Of a stretch of 64,000 nucleotides of DNA, positions 47,878 to 57,868 are shown piece after piece. The position numbers and the translations under genes are program-made. Source of the DNA: Hyphomicrobiales bacterium (lineage in GTDB: Bacteria > Pseudomonadota > Alphaproteobacteria > Rhizobiales > Rhizobiaceae); contig UBNQ01000023.1 in assembly GCA_900466875.1 (NCBI GenBank), positions 372,001 through 436,000 on the forward strand, read 5' to 3'. The number at the start of each line of letters is the position of its first letter. The stretch's first letter is position 1. A model generated the notes under the pieces. The model searched no databases and was not told where the DNA came from. It saw nothing but the letters and a program-made list of their open reading frames with translations.

Positions 47878-49248
47878 ATGACAGCACGGATACTGGTGGT
47901 CGATGACGTTCCTGCGAATGTGAAGCTTCTCGAAGCGCGTCTTCTGGCGGAATATTTCGACGTGCTGACGGCCGATGACGGCTACAAGGCGCTGGCGATC
48001 AGCGAAAACACCCATCTGGACCTGATCCTGCTCGATATCATGATGCCCGGCATCGATGGCTTCGAGGTCTGCGAACGCCTGAAGGCAAACCCGAAGACCG
48101 CACACATCCCGGTTGTCATGGTGACGGCGCTCGATCAGCCTTCCGACCGCGTGCGCGGGCTGAAAGCCGGTGCCGACGATTTTCTCACAAAACCGGTCAA
48201 CGATATCCAGCTGATTTCCCGTGTCCGCAGCCTTGTGCGCCTGAAGGCGCTGAGCGACGAATTGCGGATTCGTGCAGATACGGCCCACAGCATGGTCATG
48301 GAAGACATGCTGAAAGGCGCAGACGGCCGCGACGATGTCGGGCAGGTCCTGCTTGTCGATGGCCGTGCAAGCTCGCAGGAGCGCATCATCAGGGCGCTGA
48401 AGCCGGTTTGCAACGTTGTGGCTATGTCGGACCCGCAGGCTGCCATCTTCGAGGCGGCTGAAAACAGTTTTGACCTCGTCATCGTCAATGCCAATTTCGA
48501 GGATTATGATCCGTTGCGCCTGTGCTCGCAGCTTCGCTCGCTGGAACGGACGCGGTTCCTGCCGATCCTGCTGGCGGCGGAAGCCGGTGCGGAGGACATG
48601 ATCGTCCGTGCACTCGATCTCGGCGTGAACGATTATATCGTTCGCCCCATCGATCCGAACGAATTGCTGGCGCGCACGCTCACCCAGATCAAGCGCAAGC
48701 GTTACAATGATCGACTGCGGATGAGTGTCAAGCACACGATTGAGCTTGCCGTCACCGACGCCCTGACGGGTCTCAACAACCGCCGCTATCTCGACAATCA
48801 CCTGAAGATCCTGTTCACCCGCGCCGCCGTGCGCTCGCGTCCGCTGTCTATCTGCCTGATCGATATCGACCGGTTCAAGTCGGTGAACGATACCTATGGC
48901 CACGATGCCGGGGACGACGTGCTGCGCGAATTTGCGGCCCGGATTCGCTCGACGGTCCGCGGAGCCGATCTTGCCTGCCGTTATGGTGGCGAGGAGTTCG
49001 TCGTGGTCATGCCGGATACTGATGCGGCTGCGGCTGCGGCCGTTGCGGAGCGCCTGCGCGCCATCATCGAGAAGACGCCGTTCATGTTGAAGGGCGCCGG
49101 TACCGCCATCGGCCTGACGGCGTCCTTCGGCCTCTCCTGCAACACCGGGGATGCAGACACGCCGGAGCGATTGCTGAAGCAGGCAGATCAGGCGCTCTAC
49201 AAGGCCAAGGCCGAGGGACGAAACCGCGTGGTTGCCAACGCTGCCTGA
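47878..49248 (+). CDS. pleD: Diguanylate cyclase response regulator PleD
   Basis: The 456-residue protein has receiver domain 1 (VVDDVPANVKLLEARL, phosphoacceptor Asp53), a second degenerate receiver (about residues 155-275), and a C-terminal GGDEF domain with GGEEF near 370. The inhibitory RxxD site (RGAD) is five residues before it. It makes cyclic-di-GMP at the pole after phosphorylation by the kinases that also act on DivK. It starts 16 bases after divK with GGGGAG upstream. Confidence 0.95.
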   Translation: MTARILVVDDVPANVKLLEARLLAEYFDVLTADDGYKALAISENTHLDLILLDIMMPGIDGFEVCERLKANPKTAHIPVVMVTALDQPSDRVRGLKAGADDFLTKPVNDIQLISRVRSLVRLKALSDELRIRADTAHSMVMEDMLKGADGRDDVGQVLLVDGRASSQERIIRALKPVCNVVAMSDPQAAIFEAAENSFDLVIVNANFEDYDPLRLCSQLRSLERTRFLPILLAAEAGAEDMIVRALDLGVNDYIVRPIDPNELLARTLTQIKRKRYNDRLRMSVKHTIELAVTDALTGLNNRRYLDNHLKILFTRAAVRSRPLSICLIDIDRFKSVNDTYGHDAGDDVLREFAARIRSTVRGADLACRYGGEEFVVVMPDTDAAAAAAVAERLRAIIEKTPFMLKGAGTAIGLTASFGLSCNTGDADTPERLLKQADQALYKAKAEGRNRVVANAA

Positions 49249-49734
49249 TTGCGAATCGACCGCAAGATGGTCCGCCAAACATGGCAATATATTCGTAACC
49301 GCTTGATCTCGTTTGCTGGTTTTCGGCTGCTATGCCGCGTTCCCGGCTCGATTAATCACAGTTTTGTGGTGATGCAGAAATGCTTGGTGATGTTTTGCCG
49401 ATGCAAAATGCCGCATGATTTTTCACTGTTTCCGAAATGTTAAACGCCGAAGGCGCAGGCGGAGCGCCAAGGATAACCGAGTTTAAATCGTTGCAATTCC
49501 ATGGCGGGTTGTGCCGGGTTATCATTTTTTTGCGGAATTAATTCCGCAGCGGTTGTACCGGCAAAGAAGACGTGTCGTCTTTGATGTGGTTTTACTTGAG
49601 TGCTATTGACGAACGTTAAGTGACGTACCGTCATGGGACGCAAATTTTAACCAACAGTGAAGCCATTTTTTCCGGCCAGTTAAGAATCTATTGATTTTCT
49701 TTTTGCTTTGCGCAATTTTGAACCTAACGACAAA
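49249..49734 (+). other. Gene-free stretch downstream of pleD
   Basis: About 490 AT-richer bases separate pleD from the probable small RNA. Short T-rich and A-rich tracts occur, including TTTTTTTG-like words near 49525 and 49670. I see no gene, no clear terminator for pleD and no repeat. A weak TTGATT with AATTTT 17 bases later, at about 49692-49720, might be the small RNA's promoter. Confidence 0.4.
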
Positions 49735-49908
49735 CATGTGCCACACGCGGCACTGCCATACCCCATGATGCTCAGGTCCGCCGCATCTCCTGGGTCGTGG
49801 GGTCGGTCGACCGGCAGGCATATCAATGCGGTTCCTCGTGCCGTTATTGCAGGCTGGTCGACCCCCAAATTCAAAACGCCGCTCCCGTCATGGGATGCGG
49901 CGTTTTTT
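49735..49908 (+). ncRNA. Probable trans-acting small RNA, alpha-r9 (Smr9C)-like by position
   Basis: A GC-rich stretch between pleD and rpmG ends in a textbook terminator. It contains GTGCC/GGCAC near 49740-49756, and GGGGTCG near 49800 that can pair with CGACCCC near 49862. It has no protein-like frame. From memory, the rhizobial alpha-r9 sRNA of about 150 bases lies between these same two genes; that identity is recall, not a search. The 5' end is an estimate. Confidence 0.55.
49873..49908 (+). terminator. Intrinsic terminator of the small RNA
   Basis: ACGCCGC/GCGGCGT with an inner TCCC/GGGA stem and loop GTCAT is followed by six T. Confidence 0.9.
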
Positions 49909-49954
49909 CGTTCCGGTATCGCGCTTCTTGCGTCGGGATGCGACCGGGCAAAAG

Positions 49955-49990
49955 AAAAGGCGCCTGACCTTGCGGTCGGCGCCTTTTTTA
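49955..49990. terminator. Bidirectional terminator, ends rpmG
   Basis: GGCGCC with GACC/GGTC inside forms a strong stem flanked by AAAA on the left and TTTTTT on the right. On the minus strand it ends the rpmG transcript about 20 bases after its stop codon. Confidence 0.85.
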
Positions 49991-50009
49991 TCGAACCCGC
50001 GATCAAGTC

Positions 50010-50177
50010 TTACTTGATCTTGGTTTCCTTGAATTCAACGTGCTTCTTGGCGACCGGGTCGTACTTGGTCTTGGTCATCTTGTCCGTGAACGTACGGCTG
50101 TTCTTCGTCGTGACGTAGAAGAAACCGGTGTCAGCCGTCGACAGCAGCTTGATCTTGATGGTCGTAGCTTTCGCCAT
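50010..50177 (-). CDS. rpmG: 50S ribosomal protein L33
   Basis: The minus strand encodes 55 residues beginning [20 protein letters not shown] and containing [18 protein letters not shown] and a Lys-rich end, the L33 family. It lacks the zinc-binding CxxC pairs, so it is the zinc-independent form. It is followed by a strong terminator and preceded by an AT-richer upstream region. Confidence 0.95.
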   Translation of the reverse strand: MAKATTIKIKLLSTADTGFFYVTTKNSRTFTDKMTKTKYDPVAKKHVEFKETKIK

Positions 50178-50267
50178 GGTTGTTCTGCCTCTAGAAAATA
50201 GGAAGCCGTCGACGCAGCGTGCGCCCCAGCTAAATCTGGCGCGAAATTACAAATCGCGCGCGAAAAG

Positions 50268-51452
50268 TCAACTCCGTTTTGGTTGGAAAAGCGTACGGCA
50301 CAGGGCAATCAGTACGTAAAAGCCGAAGAATGACGCCAGCGCCCACGCATAACCGCTGTTTCCGACGATATCCATGGCCGCGCCGATGCTCTGTGGACCG
50401 ACCACGGTTCCGACTGCGTAACAGAAAATGAAGGCGGCATTGGCCGCGGCGAGATCAGCTCCGCTGAGTCGCGCGCCCAGATGTGCAAGGCCGACCGTAT
50501 AGAGGCCGGAGACGCAGCCGCCCCAGAAAAACAGCACCACCGCCATGAGGACCCAGTTGTGGATCAGCATCGGCAGGGCAAGCGAGCCAAGCACGCCGAG
50601 CACTGCCATGCCGGCAAGCAGCGGTCGCCGATCCTTCAACCGGTCGGAATAGAGGCCGAGCGGGATCTGGAAGGCCATGTTGCCGATGCCCATGACGGTC
50701 AGCAGTATGGCAGCCTGCGATTCCTGCAGCTGTTCGCGCAGGGCGTAGATCGGGAACAGCGAAAGGCCGCCGGCCGAAACCGCGCCGAAGGCGAAGACTG
50801 CTGCGGTCGCCGTCGGCACCAGGAAAATATAGTGGAAGAAGTGGCGGTCCGGTTTGGTATCCAGAACCGGGCTCTCATGCCGCGCGATGAAGATCGGGAT
50901 CAGTGCGAGCAGGATGACGATGGCGCCGACGAGGAACGGAAGAATGCCGTCGCTGCCGAGCACGGAGAACAGCAGGGGGCCAAGCGCAAAGCCTACCGCG
51001 AGCACGGTGGCATAGATGCCGAGCACGAGCCCACGGCGGCGGGGAGGGGCCGCCTCGTTGATCCAGAATTCAGACAGGATGAACAGCGTGGTCGTAGCTC
51101 CGTGGAACGCGAAGCGCAGCGGAAACCACATCCAGAAGGATTGCGCATAATAAAAGCCGAGGCCGCTGATGGAGGCGACGACGACGGCAAACATCATCGT
51201 CCGTGCCACGCCGTAGTCATGGGCAAGCTTCGTGGTGATCGGTGCCGCAAGCATCGATGCCACGCCGGCCATTGCGGCATTGAGCCCGATCAGCGTCGAC
51301 GGGATGCCGCGCTTTTCAAGAATGATGGAGAGAAGCGGAAGCCCGAGCCCGATCGCGACGCCGACCGCACTGATGGCGGCAATCGCAGCAACGAGGGACG
51401 GCCAGTGGATTTTCTCGACATGCCCGTTTTCGTCGGTCGCAGGCTGCGGCAT
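50268..51452 (-). CDS. Major facilitator superfamily transporter
   Basis: The 394-residue protein has twelve hydrophobic segments. The loop between helices 2 and 3 reads APITTKLAHDYGVARTMM, the MFS signature position, and LGLYSDRLKDRRPLL is the matching loop of the second half. The substrate cannot be told; the sequence resembles the YcaD-like group. It lies just downstream of the NUDIX gene on the minus strand (gap 10 bases), so cotranscription is likely. Confidence 0.85.
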   Translation of the reverse strand: MPQPATDENGHVEKIHWPSLVAAIAAISAVGVAIGLGLPLLSIILEKRGIPSTLIGLNAAMAGVASMLAAPITTKLAHDYGVARTMMFAVVVASISGLGFYYAQSFWMWFPLRFAFHGATTTLFILSEFWINEAAPPRRRGLVLGIYATVLAVGFALGPLLFSVLGSDGILPFLVGAIVILLALIPIFIARHESPVLDTKPDRHFFHYIFLVPTATAAVFAFGAVSAGGLSLFPIYALREQLQESQAAILLTVMGIGNMAFQIPLGLYSDRLKDRRPLLAGMAVLGVLGSLALPMLIHNWVLMAVVLFFWGGCVSGLYTVGLAHLGARLSGADLAAANAAFIFCYAVGTVVGPQSIGAAMDIVGNSGYAWALASFFGFYVLIALCRTLFQPKRS

Positions 51453-51462
51453 TCATTCTTCC

Positions 51463-52146
51463 TTACAGTCGTGTCTGGACGAAGCGCCCGCGACGCATCG
51501 AATAGAAGGGAACGGGATTTCCAAAGGGCACGGACGGATCGCGTTTCAACAGGCCCGTGACGTCCTCCAGTACCGTTTGTGTGATCCGCGCGAGTTTCAG
51601 ACTGGAAACCGCTGCAATGTCAAGCCATTGCAAGTCCTCCAGCTCGTCCGTATCGCCGAAATGCGACATGTCGAAGACAGTCTCTTCGCAAAAGCCGAGA
51701 AAGAAGCGGGTATCATAGCGGCGTACGCCCCCCGGCGGCGTCACCGCACGCGCGACATAACGTAACATGCTCAGATCCGGGCCCCGGGCGCCGGTCGGCC
51801 GGATGCCTGTCTCTTCCTGCAATTCCCGCAATGCCGCAAGCGCGAGAGCTCTGGCGCGAGCCGGTCCCATGCGGCTGGACGTGCCCGCCAGCAGTTTTTC
51901 CATCACCTGCGGGTGGAGGTCGCTTTCGAAGGGGAGAGCATGGTCGCCGCGGTCGCGCCGCCCGCCAGGAAAGACATAGACGTCCGGCATGAAGACATGC
52001 GTGCTTGCCCGGCGCCCCATCAGGATGCGCGGTGTGCTGCCACGGGATCTGTCGACGAGGATCAGGCTGGCGGCATCCTGCGTGCGGACGCGGGGTCGGC
52101 CGACATCCTGTCTGAGCGCTTCTGCGTCACCGCCTGAAGCGATCAT
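51463..52146 (-). CDS. NUDIX hydrolase with split NUDIX box
   Basis: The 227-residue protein has FPGGRRDRGDH and, some 45 residues later, ALRELQEETG, the two parts of a NUDIX box separated by an insertion. This spacing is known from NUDT19-like members of the family. It would hydrolyse a nucleoside diphosphate derivative such as a CoA or sugar nucleotide; the substrate is unknown. It overlaps the DUF983 gene by four bases. Confidence 0.8.
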   Translation of the reverse strand: MIASGGDAEALRQDVGRPRVRTQDAASLILVDRSRGSTPRILMGRRASTHVFMPDVYVFPGGRRDRGDHALPFESDLHPQVMEKLLAGTSSRMGPARARALALAALRELQEETGIRPTGARGPDLSMLRYVARAVTPPGGVRRYDTRFFLGFCEETVFDMSHFGDTDELEDLQWLDIAAVSSLKLARITQTVLEDVTGLLKRDPSVPFGNPVPFYSMRRGRFVQTRL

Positions 52147-52589
52147 TCGGCAGGGCCGCCTTGCTCAGGATCCTTTGCGAAGCCATGCATCCTGTAAGCC
52201 CATTGCAGGCCGATGACCCCGCCCTTGATTGGCTGGACGGTAGCGATTGCGGCAAGCACCGCAAGCGGTATCCAGATCGTCATATGGACCCAGGGCGAGA
52301 CACGCCAGAACATGTCTGTCAGCAGATAACCGGTCATCAGCACATGGCCGACAACGACGATGACGAGATAGGCCGGCAGGTCGTCGGCGCGCTGTGGGGT
52401 ATAATCTTCGCCGCACACGGCGCAATGATCGACCGGCTTGAGGAATGCGCGAAACAGGCGACCGTCGCCGCAATTGGGGCATCGGCAGGCAAGGCCGCGT
52501 TTGATGGAGCGCCCCAACGGTCGTTCCTGGGGGCGCTCGGGAGCGCCCTGGCCGCCATATGCGATGGTCGATCCGGTGCGCTCGTTCAT
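52143..52589 (-). CDS. DUF983 family membrane protein
   Basis: The 148-residue protein has a zinc-ribbon-like CRCPNCGDG...HCAVCGED pattern at residues 34-62 and two membrane helices (about 75-95 and 105-120). This is the alphaproteobacterial DUF983 layout. Function is unknown. It starts one base after the RNase R stop, and its stop overlaps the NUDIX start. Confidence 0.82.
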   Translation of the reverse strand: MNERTGSTIAYGGQGAPERPQERPLGRSIKRGLACRCPNCGDGRLFRAFLKPVDHCAVCGEDYTPQRADDLPAYLVIVVVGHVLMTGYLLTDMFWRVSPWVHMTIWIPLAVLAAIATVQPIKGGVIGLQWAYRMHGFAKDPEQGGPAE

Positions 52590-52590
52590 C

Positions 52591-54966
52591 TCATCTCCTG
52601 CCTCCCCGGGAAGGACGGGTACCCGGTTTCTTCGATCCGCCGCCCGGCCGGTTGCGCCGTCCCGCCTTGTGGAAGGAGCGTGTTCCGGTCGGCAGCTTCT
52701 TGCCTTCGCTCAGCATTTCGAACTGCAGCGCGCCGGCAAGCGGAATGGCATTCTTCAACCGTACATCGACGGTATCGCCGAGCTGGTAGCCAAGCCCAGA
52801 CCTCTCGCCGGACAATGCCTGATGCGCCTCGTCGTAGAAATAATAGTCGTTGCCGATCGTCGATATCGGCACGAAACCGTCGGCGCCATAGGTCGGCAGC
52901 GAGACAAAGAGGCCGGCCTTGGTGACGCCGGAAATCCGCCCATCGAATTCCTCGCCGATGCGGGTCGCGAGGTGATGGGCGATCAGGCGGTTGACCGTAT
53001 CGCGCTCGGCTGCCATCGCACGGCGCTCGAAGGTCGAGATTTCCGCAGCGATGTCTTCGAGCTGCGCTTCTTCTTCCCGTGTGATGCCGCCTTCGCCAAG
53101 CCCCAGCGAACCGACCAGCGCGCGATGCACGATCAGGTCGGCGTATCGGCGGATAGGCGAGGTGAAATGCGCATATTTCATCAGGTTGAGGCCGAAATGG
53201 CCGATATTGTCCGGGCTGTAGACGGCCTGGCTCTGGGAGCGCAACACCATCTCGTTGACCATGACCTGATGCGGCGTGCCTTGCGCCTGCGACAGGATGC
53301 CATTGAACGAGTTGGAGCGCATGTTGCCGCCCTTGGCCATGGAAATGCCGAGCGTATGGAGAAACTCGCGCAGCGTCTCCTGCTTGGCGAGCGAAGGGCC
53401 GTCATGGGCGCGGTAGATCAGCGCCTGGCGCTTCTTTTCCAGCGTCTCGGCGGCGCAGACATTCGCCTGGATCATCATTTCTTCGATTAGTTTGTGCGCG
53501 TCCAGCCGATCCGGCACGAAGACCCGGTCGACCGTACCGTCGGCCTTGAGCAGGATCTTGCGCTCCGGCATGTCGAGTTCGAGCGGCTGGCGCCGGTCTC
53601 GGCCGATCTTCATGATCCGGTAGGCGTCCCAGAGCGGCTTCAGGATCGGCTCGAGCAACGGTCCGGTCTTGTCGTCCGGCTTGCCGTCGATCGCGGCCTG
53701 TGCCTGTTGATAGGACAGTTTTGCGGCGCTCTTCATCATGACGCGATGGAAGGTGTGGCCCGCCTTGCGGCCCTCCTTCGAGAAGATCATGCGCACGGCC
53801 ATTGCCGGCCGGTCTTCGCCCTCGCGCAGCGAGCAGAGGTCGTTGGAAATCCGCTCCGGCAGCATGGGCACGACGCGGTCGGGGAAATAGACGGAATTGC
53901 CGCGCTTCAGCGCCTCGCGGTCGAGCGGCGAGCCGGTGCGCACATACCAGGAGACATCGGCGATCGCGACGGTGACGATCACGCCGCCCGGATTGTCAGG
54001 GGACGTGTCCGGCTCGGCATAAACGGCGTCGTCATGGTCCTTGGCATCGGCCGGATCGATGGTGACGAGTGGCACGTCCCGCCAGTCTTCGCGCTTCGAC
54101 ATCGAGGCAGGCGTGGCTTCTTCCGCCTCGTCCATCACCTGCTTCGCGAAGATATGCGGGATGCCATGCGAATAGATGGCGATCATCGAGATCGCCTTTT
54201 CGGAGGCGACTGAACCGACGACCGTGAGCACACGGGCGCGCGGCAGGCCGAAACGACCGGAACGCACGGTTTCGCTCTCGACCAGATCGCCGTGCTTGGC
54301 ATCGCCCAGACCGTCAGGCTCGATCACCATTTCCTCACCGCGCCGGTCGGTCGGCAGGAGGCGGATCTCGCCATCGGCAAGCTGATGCACGACACCGAGC
54401 GTGGCGCCGCGGCGCTTGTCGATCACCTTGATGACACGTGCCGTATAGGCGGGGCCGGTGCGGTCCTTGTTCGGGAATATTTTGGCGAGGATACGGTCGT
54501 TGAGGCCCGCGGCAGGCGCCTTGCCCTTGCCGCGTTGCTCGCTGGACTGGCGGATCAGCACGGCCGGTGCCGCACCGAGATCCTCAGGCCATTCCGCCGG
54601 ACGGCCGATCAGTTCGCCGTCCTTGTCGCGGGTCGTGATGTCGAGCACGGTGACGGGTGGCAGCGCGCCGGGACGCGACAGAGACTTGCGGCTCTTGTTG
54701 AGCATGCCTTCGTCTTCGAGCTGGCGAAGCAAATCCTTCAGCTCGACGCGTGTCTCGCCCTTCAGCCCGAAGGCCTTGGCGATCTCGCGCTTCGAGGCTT
54801 TGTCCGGATTGTCGGAGATGAATTCGAGCAGGACTTCGCGCGGCGGGATGGCGCCTTGGACGATCGCAGGCTTTCCCTTCGAGCCGGTGGCCATGCCCCG
54901 TTCGGCTCTTTCCGCCCGCTTCCGCTGGCGGTGCGATCTGTTGTCGTCGTCCTGCTCTTCGCTCAC
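52591..54966 (-). CDS. rnr: Ribonuclease R
   Basis: The 791-residue 3'-5' exonuclease has a winged-helix-like N-terminal part (SKREIAKAFGLKGETRVELKDLLRQLEDEGML), cold-shock domains, the RNB catalytic domain with IDPADAKDHDDAVYAE (three metal-binding Asp) and a C-terminal S1 domain (FDGRISGVTKAGLFVSLPTYGADGFV). The C-terminus is basic (GRRNRPGGGSKKPGTRPSRGGRR). Its start overlaps the topA stop by ATGA, so the two are cotranscribed. Confidence 0.95.
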   Translation of the reverse strand: MSEEQDDDNRSHRQRKRAERAERGMATGSKGKPAIVQGAIPPREVLLEFISDNPDKASKREIAKAFGLKGETRVELKDLLRQLEDEGMLNKSRKSLSRPGALPPVTVLDITTRDKDGELIGRPAEWPEDLGAAPAVLIRQSSEQRGKGKAPAAGLNDRILAKIFPNKDRTGPAYTARVIKVIDKRRGATLGVVHQLADGEIRLLPTDRRGEEMVIEPDGLGDAKHGDLVESETVRSGRFGLPRARVLTVVGSVASEKAISMIAIYSHGIPHIFAKQVMDEAEEATPASMSKREDWRDVPLVTIDPADAKDHDDAVYAEPDTSPDNPGGVIVTVAIADVSWYVRTGSPLDREALKRGNSVYFPDRVVPMLPERISNDLCSLREGEDRPAMAVRMIFSKEGRKAGHTFHRVMMKSAAKLSYQQAQAAIDGKPDDKTGPLLEPILKPLWDAYRIMKIGRDRRQPLELDMPERKILLKADGTVDRVFVPDRLDAHKLIEEMMIQANVCAAETLEKKRQALIYRAHDGPSLAKQETLREFLHTLGISMAKGGNMRSNSFNGILSQAQGTPHQVMVNEMVLRSQSQAVYSPDNIGHFGLNLMKYAHFTSPIRRYADLIVHRALVGSLGLGEGGITREEEAQLEDIAAEISTFERRAMAAERDTVNRLIAHHLATRIGEEFDGRISGVTKAGLFVSLPTYGADGFVPISTIGNDYYFYDEAHQALSGERSGLGYQLGDTVDVRLKNAIPLAGALQFEMLSEGKKLPTGTRSFHKAGRRNRPGGGSKKPGTRPSRGGRR

Positions 54967-57629
54967 GTATCCGTCTTCTTTGTTTTCGCGGCAGTCTTCT
55001 TCGCCGGTGCCTTCTTTGCAGCCGTCTTCTTCGGTGCTGCCTTCTTGGTCTCGCCGTCGGCCTTTGCTGCAGCCTTCTTCGGCTTCGCCTTGGCTTTTCC
55101 GGAAGAAGCCTTACCGCCCTTTTCGATGATCAGCGCCATGGCCTGTTCCATCGTCACGGACTGCGGGTCCATGCCCTTCGGCAGGGTCGCATTGACCTTG
55201 CCCCAGTTGACATAAGGACCGTATTTTCCGTCACGCACGGTAATGGTGCCGCCATCCGGATGGTCGCCGAGTTCCTTGAGTGCCGCAGGCGTGCCGCGAC
55301 CACGACCACCCGGACCCTTGGCGACCTTTTCGGCCAGCACGGTGACGGCGCGGTTGAGGCCGATCGAGAACACGTCCTCGATGCTTTCCAGATTGGCATA
55401 GGTGCCGTCATGCAGCAGGAAAGGCCCGTAACGGCCGAGACCTGCGGAAATCATCTTGCCGGTTTCGGGATTCTGGCCCACGTCACGCGGCAGGCTGATC
55501 AGCGCCAGCGCCTTTTCGTGGTCGATATCCTCCGGCTTCCAGCCCTTGGGCAGCGAGGAGCGTTTTGCTTCCTTGCCTTCGCCGCGCTGGATATAGGGTC
55601 CGAAACGGCCAGACCGGAGCGTCAGCTCTTCGCCCGTATGCGGATCGGCACCGAGTGCCTTCGGCTCGTTGAGGCCGGAAGCGTCAGCCTCTGCGCCGTC
55701 AGACGAAAGCTGGCGGGTGAAATTGCATTCCGGGTAGTTCGAGCAGCCGACGAAAGCGCCGTATTTGCCGAGCTTGAGCGACAGGTTACCGGTGCCGCAG
55801 ACCTGGCAGATGCGTGGATCGGACCCGTCTTCGCGCTTCGGGAAGACCAGCGGTGCCAGCGCCTCGTTCAGCGCGTCGAGCACGTTGGTGACACGCAGCT
55901 CCTTGGTGTCTTCGATCTGGGCGAAGAAGTCGTTCCAGAAGTCGCGCAGAACCTGCTTCCAGTCGAGTTCGCCGGCGGAGATCCGGTCGAGCTTTTCTTC
56001 CAGATCGGCGGTGAAATCGTATTCCACATATTTGGTGAAGAAGTTCTCGAGGAAGGCCGTCACCAGCCGGCCCTTGGAATGCGGGATAAGCTTGCGCTTC
56101 TCCGTGACCACATATTCGCGGTCGGATAGCGTCTTCAGCGTTGCGGCATAGGTGGAAGGGCGGCCGATGCCGAGCTCTTCCATCTTCTTGATCAGCGAGG
56201 CTTCCGAATAACGCGGCGGCGGCTCGGTGAAGTGCTGGCTGGAATTGATCTTCTGCTTGGCGAGGTTTTCGCGCGCATTGATCTCCGGCAGGCGACCGTC
56301 TTCGTCGTCATCTTCCGGCTTCTCGTCCTCGTCGCGGCGATCCATGTAGGCGCTGAGAAAACCATCAAAGCGGACGACGGAACCGACGGCACGAAGGCCG
56401 GCCTTGTCTGCGCCATTGGAGGCGAGGATTTCGACCGTGGTGCGTTCCATCTCGGCAGACGCCATCTGGCTGGCGATACCGCGCTTCCAGATCAGCTCGT
56501 AAAGGCGTGCCTGATCGGCATCGAGGAATTTTTTCACCTGATCCGGCGTGCGATTGAAATCGGTCGGGCGGATTGCTTCGTGCGCTTCCTGGGCGTTCTT
56601 TGCCTTGGTGGAGTAGAAACGCGGCTTTTCCGGCAGGTAGCGGTTGCCGAACTGGTCGCCGATGGCCGCGCGGGCTGCATCGATCGCTTCCGGTGCCATC
56701 TGCACGCCGTCGGTACGCATATAGGTAATGAGACCGACCGTCTCGCCGCCGATATCGATGCCTTCATAAAGTTTCTGCGCCACCTGCATGGTGCGTGATG
56801 CGCTGAAGCCGATATTGGAGGAGGCGGCCTGCTGGAGGCTCGACGTGGTGAACGGAGGGCCGGGATTGCGCTTGACCGGCTTTGCCTCGACGCTGTCGAC
56901 CACATAGGACGCGCCTTCAAGCAGCGTCTTCAGGCGGTTGGCATCGTCACCGGTCTTGACGGCGCGCGGAGCCAGACGCTTGCCGTCCGCCTGCACGAGC
57001 TTGGCCTCGAACTCGTCGCCGCGCGGGGTCTTCAAGAGCGCCGACAGGTTCCAGTATTCTTCAGAGACGAAACGTTCGATTTCGTTTTCGCGGTCGCAGA
57101 CGAGACGCAGCGCAACGGACTGAACGCGGCCGGCGGAGCGTGCGCCCGGCAGCTTGCGCCACAGGACCGGCGACAGGTTGAAGCCAACAAGATAGTCCAG
57201 TGCGCGGCGGGCAAGATAGGCATCGACCAGCGGCACGTCGATATCGCGCGGAGAGGCCATCGCGTCGAGCACGGCCTTCTTGGTGATGGCGTTGAAGACG
57301 ACCCGTTTAACCGGCATGTCGCCCAGCACCTTCTTCTTCTTCAGGAGATCGAGAACGTGCCAGGAAATGGCTTCACCCTCGCGATCCGGGTCGGTCGCGA
57401 GGAACAGGCCGTCCGAGCCTTTGACGGCATCGGCAATGTCTTTCATGCGTTTCTGCGATGCGCTGTCGACCTCCCAGGACATTTCGAAATCCTGATCGGG
57501 AAGCACGGAACCGTCTTTCGCGGGAAGATCGCGGACGTGGCCAAAGGATGCGAGAACCTTGTAGCCCGAGCCCAGATACTTATTGATCGTCTTGGCTTTG
57601 GCTGGAGATTCTACAACGACAACATTCAT
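54963..57629 (-). CDS. topA: DNA topoisomerase I
   Basis: The 888-residue type IA enzyme relaxes negative supercoils. The Toprim domain begins NVVVVESPAKAKTINKYLG and contains LATDPDREGEAISWH; the active-site tyrosine is in GLITYMRTDGVQ. One C4 zinc ribbon (CQVCGTGN...CSNYPECNF) is near residues 612-640, followed by several topo C-terminal repeats and a Lys/Ala-rich tail of about 45 residues. The tail type is common in alphaproteobacteria. Confidence 0.96.
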   Translation of the reverse strand: MNVVVVESPAKAKTINKYLGSGYKVLASFGHVRDLPAKDGSVLPDQDFEMSWEVDSASQKRMKDIADAVKGSDGLFLATDPDREGEAISWHVLDLLKKKKVLGDMPVKRVVFNAITKKAVLDAMASPRDIDVPLVDAYLARRALDYLVGFNLSPVLWRKLPGARSAGRVQSVALRLVCDRENEIERFVSEEYWNLSALLKTPRGDEFEAKLVQADGKRLAPRAVKTGDDANRLKTLLEGASYVVDSVEAKPVKRNPGPPFTTSSLQQAASSNIGFSASRTMQVAQKLYEGIDIGGETVGLITYMRTDGVQMAPEAIDAARAAIGDQFGNRYLPEKPRFYSTKAKNAQEAHEAIRPTDFNRTPDQVKKFLDADQARLYELIWKRGIASQMASAEMERTTVEILASNGADKAGLRAVGSVVRFDGFLSAYMDRRDEDEKPEDDDEDGRLPEINARENLAKQKINSSQHFTEPPPRYSEASLIKKMEELGIGRPSTYAATLKTLSDREYVVTEKRKLIPHSKGRLVTAFLENFFTKYVEYDFTADLEEKLDRISAGELDWKQVLRDFWNDFFAQIEDTKELRVTNVLDALNEALAPLVFPKREDGSDPRICQVCGTGNLSLKLGKYGAFVGCSNYPECNFTRQLSSDGAEADASGLNEPKALGADPHTGEELTLRSGRFGPYIQRGEGKEAKRSSLPKGWKPEDIDHEKALALISLPRDVGQNPETGKMISAGLGRYGPFLLHDGTYANLESIEDVFSIGLNRAVTVLAEKVAKGPGGRGRGTPAALKELGDHPDGGTITVRDGKYGPYVNWGKVNATLPKGMDPQSVTMEQAMALIIEKGGKASSGKAKAKPKKAAAKADGETKKAAPKKTAAKKAPAKKTAAKTKKTDT

Positions 57630-57868
57630 TTTTGCTTCTCTGTAATAGAGCAGGGCCCGGGACCTCGTTCGGTCCAGGCGGAGATTTGACTTCCCGACAT
57701 GGAGGGCGTTTGTCCCGCGGTCAAGGGCTTAAGTGAAATTAGCACATTTCGAAGGATGCAATCTTTGAGTGCTTTAATCTGACTTGCAATCATGAATATT
57801 TCAAATAAAGTCCACTATGTTCAATCTTGTGAATAAAATTTCACTTTCAGATTGCGGTGGGGTGGGGC
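57630..57868. other. AT-rich divergent region between topA and a small gene
   Basis: About 240 bases, the left half GC-rich and the right half (57740-57850) markedly AT-rich, separate topA from the rightward small gene. Promoters for both directions are expected. No specific operator is recognised. Confidence 0.4.
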
